DNA of 33,930 nt from positions 1-33,930 of the forward strand of contig JAZLFR010000005.1 of assembly GCA_045615885.1 (NCBI GenBank). Direction: 5' to 3'. Shown one piece after another: positions 23,515-31,787 of this stretch (positions within the stretch are counted from its first letter, which is position 1; the number at the start of each line of letters is the position of its first letter). The notes under the pieces were generated by a model. It did not search any database and was not told the origin of the DNA. It saw only the letters and a program-made list of their open reading frames with translations. The position numbers and the translations under genes were made by a program. Source of the DNA: UBA1765 sp045615885. Its GTDB lineage: Bacteria; Fibrobacterota; Fibrobacteria; Fibrobacterales; Fibrobacteraceae.

Positions 23515-23665
23515 ATGGCAAAAATCATCTATAACTCAGAGACTCGGGAACTTGTGGGCTAGCAAGGCCGGCAACAATTTCCGTTACTGCCTCGTGTATA
23601 AGGATCACCGTGTAGAACATGCCTACACTAAGGATGCATTTCTGGAATTGATCAGGGAATTATAG
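23515..23665 (+). pseudogene. Frameshifted small gene remnant
   Basis: An ATG begins MAKIIYNSETRELVG and meets TAG at 23560-23562. Directly after, in another frame, KAGNNFRYCLVYKDHRVEHAYTK leads to a stop at 23663-23665 and reads like the continuation of the same small protein of about 50 residues. An aaaggt Shine-Dalgarno-like sequence precedes the ATG. Family not recognised. It marks the right edge of the restriction island, and its decay suggests old insertions here. Confidence 0.45.
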
Positions 23666-23692
23666 GCTGGGAAAACCTTAAATTCTCCACTT

Positions 23693-23721
23693 TTGATATT
23701 GTATCGTGCGCGATATATTTT
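23693..23721 (+). promoter_or_regulatory. Sigma70-like promoter of the peroxidase gene
   Basis: TTGATA (23693-23698), a 17-bp spacer and TATTTT (23716-23721) lie 49 nt before the start codon. Confidence 0.5.
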
Positions 23722-23769
23722 GTATATTGCTGTTAAACAAAAATGGGTCGCCTTATCACAGGAGTTCTT

Positions 23770-24327
23770 ATGTCCCAGGATATTTATCAATTTACGGTGA
23801 AGAATAACAAGGGTGAAGATGTTTCTCTTTCCCAGTTCAGTGGCAAGGTGCTGCTGATTGTGAATACTGCCACCAAGTGCGGGTTTACGCCTCAGTACAA
23901 CGACCTGGATGAACTTTACGATAAGTATGGCCCGCAGGGCTTGGAAATTTTGGATTTCCCCTGCAATCAGTTCGGCGGTCAGGCGCCTGGTTCCGACGAG
24001 GAAATTCAGGAATTCTGTACTTTGCGTTTTAGCACCAAGTTCCCCCGCTTCCAGAAGATTGATGTGAACGGCGAAAATGCCATTCCTCTTTATCAATGGC
24101 TTAAGGCTCAGACTGGCGTGAAAAAATTCAGCTTGAAGCATCCGCTGATGAGTCTGGTGACCATCATGGCGTCCAAGGCCAACAAGCAGTCCGCCGGGGA
24201 TAACGATATCCGCTGGAACTTTACCAAGTTCCTGGTAAGCGCCGAGGGTGAAGTGCTGGGTCGTTTTGAACCTGCGGTTACCGGCAAGGATTTGGAACCG
24301 GCTATTCAGAAGGCTTTAGGCAAGTAG
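23770..24327 (+). CDS. Glutathione peroxidase family protein
   Basis: A 185-aa thiol peroxidase of the BtuE/Gpx family, which reduces hydroperoxides, in bacteria often with thioredoxin. The catalytic set is present: C37 in NTATKCGFTPQY, FPCNQFGGQ with the Gln, and IRWNFTKFLV with Trp and Asn. The peroxidatic residue is Cys, not selenocysteine. GGAG lies 6 nt before the ATG; an earlier in-frame ATG adds residues without family support. It is followed 7 nt later by a nitroreductase, whose Shine-Dalgarno overlaps the peroxidase stop, so they form an operon likely linked to redox stress. Confidence 0.93.
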   Translation: MSQDIYQFTVKNNKGEDVSLSQFSGKVLLIVNTATKCGFTPQYNDLDELYDKYGPQGLEILDFPCNQFGGQAPGSDEEIQEFCTLRFSTKFPRFQKIDVNGENAIPLYQWLKAQTGVKKFSLKHPLMSLVTIMASKANKQSAGDNDIRWNFTKFLVSAEGEVLGRFEPAVTGKDLEPAIQKALGK

Positions 24328-24334
24328 GAGTTTT

Positions 24335-24862
24335 ATGCAGGAATCTATGTCCCTTTTAAATGCGATTCATACCCGCGCTTCTGTCCGCTTTTTCACAGAT
24401 CAGAATGTGACCGACGAGCAAATTGAAACGATTCTTCGCGCAGGCATGGCGGCACCTTCTGCTTGTAATAAACAGCCTTGGCGTTTTGTGGTAGTGCGTA
24501 ATCCCGAAACGAAAAAGACTTATGCCGAAACGGTGAAGTACGCAGATCCTGTGGCTCGCGCCAATGTGGCCATTGTCGTTTGTGGTGATATGGATGCCAC
24601 CATTGAGGGCAATAAGGACTACTGGATTTTTGATGCGGCTGCCGCTGCGGAAAACATTCTGCTGGCAGCCCACGGCATTGGTCTCGGTGGCGTTTGTCTG
24701 GGCGTGTATCCTACCATGGAGCGCGTCGAATTCCTGAAGAATCTGTTGAAGCTTCCTGAAAACATTGTTCCCCTGGCGACTCTCGCCATCGGGTATCCCG
24801 AAAAACCCGCCAAGCCGCTGGACAAGTGGCGTCTTGATTTTGTCCACAACGAACAGTGGTGA
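24335..24862 (+). CDS. Nitroreductase family protein
   Basis: A 175-aa flavoprotein of the nitroreductase fold, typically FMN-bound and using NAD(P)H to reduce nitro groups, quinones or enones. The N-terminal HTRASVRFF, AAPSACNKQPWRF and the later AAENILLAAHGIGLGGVCLGVYP are family signatures. The natural substrate is unknown. It is cotranscribed with the peroxidase; TAGGAG overlapping the previous stop is its ribosome site. It is convergent with the barrel-protein gene. Confidence 0.92.
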   Translation: MQESMSLLNAIHTRASVRFFTDQNVTDEQIETILRAGMAAPSACNKQPWRFVVVRNPETKKTYAETVKYADPVARANVAIVVCGDMDATIEGNKDYWIFDAAAAAENILLAAHGIGLGGVCLGVYPTMERVEFLKNLLKLPENIVPLATLAIGYPEKPAKPLDKWRLDFVHNEQW

Positions 24863-24885
24863 AATTATAATTTGGGGGTGATGGA

Positions 24886-25743
24886 TTAAAAACGGCGAAT
24901 CCCGAGAATCTTGAAGAAACCATGAGTTTGAGTTTCTTGATTGATAAAGCCGATGGTAGCTTCGTAGCCGAGGGAGATGTTCCAAGCCCAATTGTCACCG
25001 ATGTAGCCGTAGGCAGCCTTGATGCTTGCGTTCTGGGCGTAACCAAATTTGTCCTTTTGTTCTTGGTAGCTGAGGTATTCTCCCAAAAGTCCAGTGATGT
25101 TTACAAAGTAGAGGGGATTTGCAAACAAATGAGTGTAGGATGCTCCTTCTACGGGGCCGATATAGTCCACTGTCCTGTCTTTGAAATTCAGGATGCTGTC
25201 TTTGCTGCGCAGTCTTGTACGTTGGATCGAACCGCCCACCATAAAACTGTAGCCCGACGATTTTTGCCGGCGGTCTAGATAGTAGGGGGCCCGGGGAGTG
25301 TGCAAGGGGTTTGTGATGTATAGAACCTTTGCGCCGTAGTTGACAAGGGTGAGATCCAGTGAGATAATTGTGTCTGTAATGTCGGTTGAATCCAGCTCAC
25401 CTGCGTTAAACCCGTTGCAGATATTTAACCACGCATCAACCCATAGGTTTTTGGGAAAGAATGACGATGCTAAATCAAAACTCTTGGAGGAGCTTTTGTC
25501 GCTGCCTGCGGTGAAGGGCAGAGCATATCTGAAGTCAAAGACGAAGTCCTTGTAGCCCAGACCCAAACCAATCTCTACGGGACGGTTTGATCGCATGGTC
25601 TTGTCATAACCCTCTGTTGATTGCGAAAAGTAGTTGTAATCCACGAGTCCCCTGATGCTCCATTTTTTCTCAAAGTATGTGTCGTCTGCAAATAGTGTAC
25701 TTGCACACAATACTACGATAATAGGAAGGAGAAAAAACTTCAT
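24886..25743 (-). CDS. Secreted beta-barrel-like outer-membrane protein, possibly DUF4421
   Basis: A 285-aa protein with a signal peptide (MKFFLLPIIVVLCASTLFA, about residues 1-19). The mature part is dominated by alternating hydrophobic segments with aromatic girdles (GLGLGYKDFVFDFRYALPF, AWNISLGYEATIGF) and ends in Phe, as outer-membrane barrels do. The pattern reminds me of DUF4421 proteins, but this is a tentative link. The start was chosen at the ATG followed by the signal peptide; the frame is open further upstream without support. It is convergent with the nitroreductase and divergent from the next gene. Confidence 0.7.
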   Translation of the reverse strand: MKFFLLPIIVVLCASTLFADDTYFEKKWSIRGLVDYNYFSQSTEGYDKTMRSNRPVEIGLGLGYKDFVFDFRYALPFTAGSDKSSSKSFDLASSFFPKNLWVDAWLNICNGFNAGELDSTDITDTIISLDLTLVNYGAKVLYITNPLHTPRAPYYLDRRQKSSGYSFMVGGSIQRTRLRSKDSILNFKDRTVDYIGPVEGASYTHLFANPLYFVNITGLLGEYLSYQEQKDKFGYAQNASIKAAYGYIGDNWAWNISLGYEATIGFINQETQTHGFFKILGIRRF

Positions 25744-25881
25744 GGGGATGGTGTTTTTATATGATGAGAAACATAGATAGATCAAATGTATAAATAGTAG
25801 GAGAATAAAAAAAGGTAGTAGCAAAGTCTAATCAGTGAAGTGTTTCATTTGTGTATTATATTTGTTCAAAAAGGAGGTTTT

Positions 25882-26538
25882 GTGACTTTTGATGAAGCGG
25901 TGAAATTACGCCATTCCGTGCGTCAGTATTTGCCCACGGAACTTACCAAGGAACAGGTGGAGGCTCTCCAGACAAAGACAGCGGAATTGAATGAACGTTA
26001 TGGTTTGCATCTTCAGCTGATCTTGAATGACGAAAAGGCCTTTGACAGCCGAATGGCTCACTACGGAAAGTTTTCCGGTGTCAAGAATCTGTTTGCCCTG
26101 GTGGCTCAAAAGGAATGCGCCGAGGAAATTGGTCGCGCCTCCGCAGAAATTGTTCTGTTCGCCCAGACCTTGGGATTGAATACCTGCATTGTGGGCATGA
26201 CTTTCCAGAAGACAGAGAATTTCAAGGTTACTGCGGGTGAAAAAGTTTTTGGTGCCATCGCTCTAGGTTACGGACAAACTAGCGGCGTGCAACATCCTAT
26301 GAAAACGCCGGAAAAAATTTCCCCGGATTATGGAACCGCACCCGATTGGTTCAAGAAGGGAATTGACTATGTACTTTTGGCCCCCACGGGATTGAACCAG
26401 TGCCGTGTGGAATTCCGCCTGAACAAGGACGAGTCTGTTTCAGCAAAACTGAAACTGGGATTAAGTACCAAGGTGGACTTGGGCATTACCAAGTACTTCT
26501 TTGAGCTGGGTGCCGAACGAAAAGTATTTGCTCTTTAA
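25882..26538 (+). CDS. Nitroreductase-like protein (TM1586-type)
   Basis: A 218-aa protein beginning TFDEAVKLRHSVRQYLP, with GLNTCIVGMTFQ and DYVLLAPTGLNQCRVEF, which resembles nitroreductase-fold proteins made of a duplicated half-domain. The usual role is FMN-dependent reduction; several relatives have lost clear activity, so the reaction is not assigned. It starts at GTG, 4 nt after a strong AGGAGG. It is unlike the other nitroreductase at 24335 in detail, so the two are not recent duplicates. Confidence 0.8.
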   Translation: MTFDEAVKLRHSVRQYLPTELTKEQVEALQTKTAELNERYGLHLQLILNDEKAFDSRMAHYGKFSGVKNLFALVAQKECAEEIGRASAEIVLFAQTLGLNTCIVGMTFQKTENFKVTAGEKVFGAIALGYGQTSGVQHPMKTPEKISPDYGTAPDWFKKGIDYVLLAPTGLNQCRVEFRLNKDESVSAKLKLGLSTKVDLGITKYFFELGAERKVFAL

Positions 26539-26730
26539 CTTTGACGATTCTTGACGCGAACCTTCAACTTGAAGATGTTGAATTTCTTAACAGATTAAAT
26601 CTAATTCTTTCATCAAGTTATCGGTTTCAATATGTATAGCAATAATCTTTCTGTAGTGAGAAATATCGTCGTAGGAGAATATAGTTTATTTCCTCAAAGG
26701 TCCCATTAAACATTTGTACGACAATTCCCC
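26539..26730. other. Gene-free gap with a possible minus-strand relic
   Basis: On the minus strand a short frame reads FSYDDISHYRKIIAIHIETD and on to a stop at about 26589. Its codons look protein-like, but there is no start or ribosome site and it is closed upstream by a stop. It may be the tail of a decayed gene. Otherwise no features are seen before the promoter at 26731. Confidence 0.3.
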
Positions 26731-26759
26731 TTGACAACAAAAAAGAGTGTAGTTATATT
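26731..26759 (+). promoter_or_regulatory. Near-consensus promoter with start-site dyad
   Basis: TTGACA, a 17-bp spacer and TATATT form the best promoter match in the window. tgcac-aaaa-gtgca (26766-26779) sits at the expected transcription start, as an operator might. Confidence 0.75.
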
Positions 26760-26834
26760 TTATACTGCACAAAAGTGCATTTGTTGTTTTAATGCCCTGC
26801 CGTTTTTCGCGTGTCCGCAGGGAAGGAGTAGAAG

Positions 26835-27977
26835 ATGGAAAAGGTAAGCCCTTTTTATAATGAAGCCGTTCAGCAAATAAAAGCCGCTATCTTGGAAAGC
26901 CAGCTTGAATCAGCAAAGGCCGTGAATAGGCAAATGCTTTCCCTGCATTATGCTATAGGTAGGTTCGTTTCGGAAAATTCTCGTGAAGGAACTTGGGGAA
27001 CAAGTGCCATTGACAATATTAGCGCTCAACTGCGGCAAGAGCTGCCCGGTTTACGTGGATTTTCGGCATCAAATATTAAAAAGATGAGGCTGTTTTATGA
27101 ATATTGGCAACCCGCTTTAATTCGTTCGCCAACGGCGAACGATTTGGAAAATGCCGAAAACGGTCCAAAATCCCCGAAAATTCCGATTTTTGCACTTCTC
27201 GATATAAATCGCCAGCCGTTGGCTGACGATTTAGACTTCTCAGAATTCCTGTCATTGAGTTTTACTCACCACATGGAAATTCTTCTGAAGACATCTTCGC
27301 TAGAAGAACGAGCGTTTTACATCCATCAGGCGGTCATCAATCACTGGGATAAATACACATTGCGAAATTATCTCAAGGCTGATCTTTTTCATCATCAGGG
27401 GCGAATGCCCAATAATTTTGCATTGACCATGCCCAAGACTCTTCATGCTCAAAAAGCTATCGCAATGTTCAAGGATGAGTATCTGCTGGATTTTATCAAT
27501 GTGGAGGAAATTGACGAGAGGAATCCGCAGGATATTGATGAACGAATCGTCGAAAACTCCATTGTTCAAAATGTCAAGAACTTTATTTTGACTTTTGGAA
27601 AAGATTTCACGTACGTTGGGCATCAAGTTCATCTCGAAAAACTTAATCACGATATGTGGGTGGATTTGCTGTTTTTCAATCGAGAACTTCAAAGCCTTGT
27701 TGTAGTAGAACTTAAGAAAGGTGATTTCAAGCCGTCGTATTTGGGACAGTTGGCGGCGTATATGCGCATTCTGAATGATGACGAACGTAAGGCTAATGAA
27801 AATCCCGTTATTGGAATAGTCCTGTGTCAGGATGCAGACAAACCTTATGTCGAATACCTGCTTCAAGATTACAATCAACCTATGGGTGTCGCAACATATA
27901 AAGTTATGCCCGAGAAATTAAAGGCTGTATTGCCCGATGAAAAAATGCTCTTTGAGGCAATGCGCAAACAATCTTAG
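26835..27977 (+). CDS. YhcG/DUF1016 family PDDEXK nuclease
   Basis: A 380-aa protein of the YhcG family. It has an N-terminal DUF1016 domain (about residues 1-190; SAKAVNRQMLSLHYAIGRFV, LPGLRGFSASNIKKM), proposed to bind DNA or partners, and a C-terminal PD-(D/E)XK nuclease domain. D277 lies in MWVDLLFFN, and E292-L-K294 in VVVELKKG. Members often sit beside type I restriction genes or stand alone as defence or mobile-element genes. Here it is alone, with a near-consensus promoter, GGAAGGAG before the ATG and a weak hairpin after the stop (27983-28001). No restriction subunit is adjacent. Confidence 0.9.
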   Translation: MEKVSPFYNEAVQQIKAAILESQLESAKAVNRQMLSLHYAIGRFVSENSREGTWGTSAIDNISAQLRQELPGLRGFSASNIKKMRLFYEYWQPALIRSPTANDLENAENGPKSPKIPIFALLDINRQPLADDLDFSEFLSLSFTHHMEILLKTSSLEERAFYIHQAVINHWDKYTLRNYLKADLFHHQGRMPNNFALTMPKTLHAQKAIAMFKDEYLLDFINVEEIDERNPQDIDERIVENSIVQNVKNFILTFGKDFTYVGHQVHLEKLNHDMWVDLLFFNRELQSLVVVELKKGDFKPSYLGQLAAYMRILNDDERKANENPVIGIVLCQDADKPYVEYLLQDYNQPMGVATYKVMPEKLKAVLPDEKMLFEAMRKQS

Positions 27978-28131
27978 AGAAACCTTTTGCTTTCCAAAAG
28001 GCGTGCTTTCTATTAAGGATGCATGCAGGTTCATCTTTTCTGGTAATTTGTAGAATTACTACTTTTTTCTTATGTCCACTAAGTCAAAGAGTAAGATATA
28101 GCCAATGCTGGTATGTTTGATGAGGCGTAGT

Positions 28132-28968
28132 ATGAAGAAAATTCTTATATCCGTTCTTGTTGTTTTGGTTCTAGCTTTGTTGGGATGGCTTTCCTACTTG
28201 TTCTATTGCAATCGCATTCCAGAAAATGCTCTGGTGTATTATCGCATCAAAGATTATAAGGGCGATATTTCCGTATGGCTTGGATCAAATTGTCAAATGG
28301 ATGGCGACAAATTTGAATGCCATGCAAAGGCATGTCCAGATGAAAAAGCGATGCATTACTACCCTAGACGAAAAGTGGAATTAGATACAACTCACTATGA
28401 AGACACCGTAACAATTGATTTTAATTTCGGATTGTTCAAGAAGACCAGTTATATACCTTTTCCTGATTATGGAGAATTTAACGAAAATTCCGCCAGAGAA
28501 AAATTTGCCGTAGTAGATAATGTTTTCTTGCAAGAAACTAGCTTTAAGACACGCTATGAATTAAGCGCCGTAGGCCTGCCTGGGAATGTTTTATTTTATG
28601 AGATGCGGGATGGTGAATATGTAGATTCTCTGATTCCGATCAAAAAAGATTCTTTGATATCGGAAATGAAGAGAAGAAATCCGTTGCGTCCTGATTTTCG
28701 TTTGCTTCACGGAGGTTTGACGCGTTCCATTCCTCATTATACTTGCTATTGTGCAAATTATCCCACCTACTGTGGAAATCCGAAGTTCACGCACTTGCCT
28801 GTGATGGCGGAATATCGTTATTACTACATTCGGGCTATAGGTATCCCTGACACGACAGTTGTATGGAAGTTGATTTACAAGACTCCCTATACAAATGCAG
28901 ATACTTTGGATATCACAACGGAGTTTAAAAAACAATATATTCCTTCGAAGGGCAAAAGTCTTTTTTAG
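28132..28968 (+). CDS. Membrane-anchored protein of unknown function
   Basis: A 278-aa protein with one N-terminal hydrophobic segment (about residues 3-24; ILISVLVVLVLALLGWLSYLF), a signal anchor or uncleaved signal, followed by a soluble periplasmic part. Cysteine pairs (CHAKACPD; CYCANYPTYC) could form disulfides outside the cytoplasm. No family is recognised. GAGG lies 6 nt before this ATG, which is preferred over one nine codons earlier. It precedes the alcohol dehydrogenase by 18 nt, so read-through is possible. Confidence 0.75.
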   Translation: MKKILISVLVVLVLALLGWLSYLFYCNRIPENALVYYRIKDYKGDISVWLGSNCQMDGDKFECHAKACPDEKAMHYYPRRKVELDTTHYEDTVTIDFNFGLFKKTSYIPFPDYGEFNENSAREKFAVVDNVFLQETSFKTRYELSAVGLPGNVLFYEMRDGEYVDSLIPIKKDSLISEMKRRNPLRPDFRLLHGGLTRSIPHYTCYCANYPTYCGNPKFTHLPVMAEYRYYYIRAIGIPDTTVVWKLIYKTPYTNADTLDITTEFKKQYIPSKGKSLF

Positions 28969-28986
28969 ATTTTTTGAGTTTCAATC

Positions 28987-30021
28987 ATGATCGCCTACAC
29001 ATACAAAGAACACAAGAAGTTTGAACTGGTAGAAAAGCCTAAACCTGAATTGCAGGGGCCGAGGGATGCCATTGTCCGTGTGACCATGGGGAGCATTTGC
29101 ACCAGCGACTTGCATATTAAACATGGCTCTGTTCCCCGGGCGGTGCCGGGAATTACCGTAGGCCACGAGATGGTGGGTGTGGTGAAATCCGTCGGTGCTG
29201 ACGTGAAGAATGTGAAGGCCGGCGACCGCGTGACGGTGAATGTGGAAACTTTCTGCGGGGAATGTTTTTTCTGCAAGAATGGTTTCGTGAACAATTGTAC
29301 CGACAAGAATGGCGGCTGGGCTTTGGGCTGCCGCATTGATGGCGGCCAGACGGAATTTGTGCGGGTTCCTTTTGCAGATCAGGGCCTGAACAAGATTCCT
29401 GATTCCGTCAGCGACGAGCAGGCACTTTTTGTGGGCGATGTGCTGGCAACAGGTTTCTGGGCCGCCCGCATTTCTGAAATCAAGACTGAAGATACGGTGC
29501 TGATTATTGGCGCTGGCCCCACGGGCATTTGCACGCTGCTTTGCGTGATACTGAAGAATCCTCAAAAGATTATCGTCTGCGAAAAGGATGAAATGCGTCG
29601 CGAATTTGTATGCAAGCATTATCCCCAGGTGATTGTGACTACGCCGGAGGAATGTGGCGCAGTGGTGCTGCGTGAAAGTGCCCATGGCGGTGCCGACGTT
29701 GTGCTGGAAGTGGCAGGCTCCGAAGAAACTTTCCGCATGGCCTGGGAAAACGCAAGGCCAAGCGCCATCGTGACTGTGGTGGCCCTTTACGACAAGCCCA
29801 TGATTTTACCGCTGCCAGAAATGTACGGCAAGAATCTCACGTTCAAGACTGGCGGCGTTGACGGTTGCGACTGTGCCGAAATCCTTTCTCTCATTGAGCA
29901 AGGAAAAATCGACACAACTCCGCTAATCACCCACAAGTTCCCGCTGGCAGAAATCGAGGAAGCCTACCGCATTTTCGAAAACAAGCTGGACGGCGTTATT
30001 AAAGTTGCTATTTGCAGCTAA
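28987..30021 (+). CDS. Zinc-dependent alcohol dehydrogenase (MDR family)
   Basis: A 344-aa medium-chain dehydrogenase, oxidising an alcohol or polyol with NAD(P)+. Catalytic zinc ligands are suggested by the Cys in SICTSDLH and by GHEMVGVV. Structural zinc cysteines are in CGECFFCKNGFVNNC (C-x2-C-x2-C-x7-C). The nucleotide-binding motif is LIIGAGPTGICTL. Substrate unknown; polyol or sugar alcohol is plausible from the adjacent sugar-sensing regulator and transporter. The regulator starts 21 nt downstream. A decayed copy lies at 33266 after the transporter. Confidence 0.92.
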   Translation: MIAYTYKEHKKFELVEKPKPELQGPRDAIVRVTMGSICTSDLHIKHGSVPRAVPGITVGHEMVGVVKSVGADVKNVKAGDRVTVNVETFCGECFFCKNGFVNNCTDKNGGWALGCRIDGGQTEFVRVPFADQGLNKIPDSVSDEQALFVGDVLATGFWAARISEIKTEDTVLIIGAGPTGICTLLCVILKNPQKIIVCEKDEMRREFVCKHYPQVIVTTPEECGAVVLRESAHGGADVVLEVAGSEETFRMAWENARPSAIVTVVALYDKPMILPLPEMYGKNLTFKTGGVDGCDCAEILSLIEQGKIDTTPLITHKFPLAEIEEAYRIFENKLDGVIKVAICS

Positions 30022-30042
30022 AATTTATTGTATATTGAAAAC

Positions 30043-31650
30043 ATGAAGAAATTTTTTGGGGCGTTATTTGTTGCGTTTGCGTGCGCGATTCTTTTGGGCT
30101 GTGGCAGTCATGATCGTAAGTATGTGATTGGCATTTCCCAGTGTTCGCTGACGGATTGGCGTTACCAACTGAAGGATGAGCTGGTTCTAGCTTCCTATTT
30201 TAACGATGATGTGGAAATCCGTATGGCATTTGCCGATGACGATGACGTTCAGCAGAGTCGTCAGATTGATTCACTTTTGAATACTGGATTGGATCTCCTG
30301 ATTGTGTCTCCTAACCAGGTGAAGGGCCTTTCTGGAAGTATGAAGCGGGCTCAGGAGATGAAGGTGCCTGTAATCCTTTATGACCGCAAGATGAATGATG
30401 TGGAATTTACGGCGTTCATGGGTGCCGACAATTACGCCATCGGAAATATGATGGGGGAGTTTGCGGCGGCTCAGCTGAAGGGCAAGGGGAACATTGCCGA
30501 GATTGGTGGTCTCAAGGGATCATCGCCGGCTAAGGAGCGCCATCAGGGTTTTGCGGATGCCATCAAGAGATTTCCGGATCTGAAAATTGTGGGTTACGCT
30601 GAGGGCGACTGGAAGGAAGAATCCGGTGCCAAGGCCATGGAGGAAATCCTCAAGTATTATGATGGCCCCATCGACCTGGTTTTTGGAGATAACGACCGCA
30701 TGGCCCTGGGGGCTCGCAAGGTGCTTTCGTCCCGCGGGCAGTTGGATGGTCAGAAAAATGAAGTTCTGTATTTGGGTGTGGATGCCCTGCCTATTTCCGA
30801 TGGCGGTATGGAAAATGTCCGTGATGGTCTGCTGACCGCTTCGGGCATTTACCCCACATGCGGCGATGAGCTGATTGACCTTGCCCTGAAGATTCTTCGT
30901 GGGGAGCCTTACGAAAAGAACAATGTACTGGAAACCAGCATTGTTACCAAGGAAAATGCCAATGTTTTGCTGCTTCAGTACCGCGAAGTCCAAAAAAGGG
31001 CGGGCTATATCGCCAAGATGCACAATCTGGTTGGTAAAATCAAGGATGAATCGGAAACTCGAGCCATGCTTAGCATTGCCATGTGCCTTTTCGCTGGCGT
31101 AGTTTTCGTTTTCTTGATTCTTATTGTTCATGCAAATCGTGTGAAAGACCGCCTGAATGAGAAACTTCGTCAGAAAAATGACGAACTGATCCGCAAAAAT
31201 GAGGAGCTTGATGCTGAAAAGGCCCGTGTGGAACAGCAAAGGGACCAACTTGAGGAACAAAGAGACCAACTTTTGGACGCTACGACCCAAACTTTGACCG
31301 AAAATCAGCTGACTGAGCCGGAAAAGTCCATAGAAATCCCTCAAAAGAACGAATTTATGGAGAAATTCCTGTCCTGTGTGGATGAAAAGCTGGACAGCCC
31401 CACTCTTTCCGTAGAGGATATTAGCCAGGAAATGTGCGTTTCTCGCGTGCAGCTATACCGCAAGGTGAAAAGTCTGGCCCAGAAGTCCCCTGTGGAGATT
31501 ATCCGCGAGCGTCGTCTGCAACGGGCCAGTGAGCTTTTGCAGGATCCGAGCCTTAGTATTTCCGAGGTGGCTTACCGCGTCGGGTTCTCCGCTCCCTCCT
31601 ATTTTACCAAGTGTTACAAGGAATTTTTCGGTAAAAATCCCCGTTCCTAG
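30043..31650 (+). CDS. Membrane-spanning regulator: periplasmic sugar-binding domain fused to AraC helix-turn-helix
   Basis: A 535-aa one-component sensor. The N-terminus has a signal sequence and lipobox-like LLGC20GS. Residues about 25-320 form a type I periplasmic-binding domain as in ribose or galactose binding proteins (YVIGISQCSLTDWRYQ, LLIVSPNQ, IAEIGGLKGSSPAKERHQGF, DLVFGDNDRMALGA). A transmembrane helix is at about 342-362, a Glu/Lys/Gln-rich coiled coil at about 365-420, and a C-terminal AraC-type DNA-binding domain at about 440-535 (SVEDISQEMCVSRVQLYRKV, SISEVAYRVGFSAPSYFTKCYKEFFGKNP). A membrane-tethered factor would sense a sugar outside and act on DNA directly, without kinase or receiver. 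The ATG before the signal sequence is preferred over an upstream TTG. The transporter follows after 137 bp. Confidence 0.9.
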   Translation: MKKFFGALFVAFACAILLGCGSHDRKYVIGISQCSLTDWRYQLKDELVLASYFNDDVEIRMAFADDDDVQQSRQIDSLLNTGLDLLIVSPNQVKGLSGSMKRAQEMKVPVILYDRKMNDVEFTAFMGADNYAIGNMMGEFAAAQLKGKGNIAEIGGLKGSSPAKERHQGFADAIKRFPDLKIVGYAEGDWKEESGAKAMEEILKYYDGPIDLVFGDNDRMALGARKVLSSRGQLDGQKNEVLYLGVDALPISDGGMENVRDGLLTASGIYPTCGDELIDLALKILRGEPYEKNNVLETSIVTKENANVLLLQYREVQKRAGYIAKMHNLVGKIKDESETRAMLSIAMCLFAGVVFVFLILIVHANRVKDRLNEKLRQKNDELIRKNEELDAEKARVEQQRDQLEEQRDQLLDATTQTLTENQLTEPEKSIEIPQKNEFMEKFLSCVDEKLDSPTLSVEDISQEMCVSRVQLYRKVKSLAQKSPVEIIRERRLQRASELLQDPSLSISEVAYRVGFSAPSYFTKCYKEFFGKNPRS

Positions 31651-31660
31651 GGCATAAACC

Positions 31661-31727
31661 GCAAAAAAATGTTACAAAAAGGGCAAAAAATGTTTCAAGG
31701 AAACAAAAATTGCCGTCTTTGAAACAT
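31661..31727. promoter_or_regulatory. Candidate AraC-type operator upstream of the transporter
   Basis: Direct repeats centred on atgttacaa (31669-31677) and atgtttcaa (31690-31698) are offset by 21 bp, two helical turns, within a longer similar gcaaaaaa-tgtt context. An inverted copy, ttgaaacat, lies at 31719-31727. Phased direct repeats are typical for AraC-family factors. The site lies between the regulator and transporter genes. Confidence 0.5.
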
Positions 31728-31787
31728 AATTGGTTACGTGACCTCGCTCCCCCGGGATAGTTTAGGGGAAAACAAGTGAGGTTCACC

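Noticed and set aside
11608..23700. Integrase, transposase or tRNA attachment site explaining the islands
   Set aside because: None of the genes resembles a recombinase, and no tRNA or clear direct-repeat att pair was found, apart from the leuS tails themselves.
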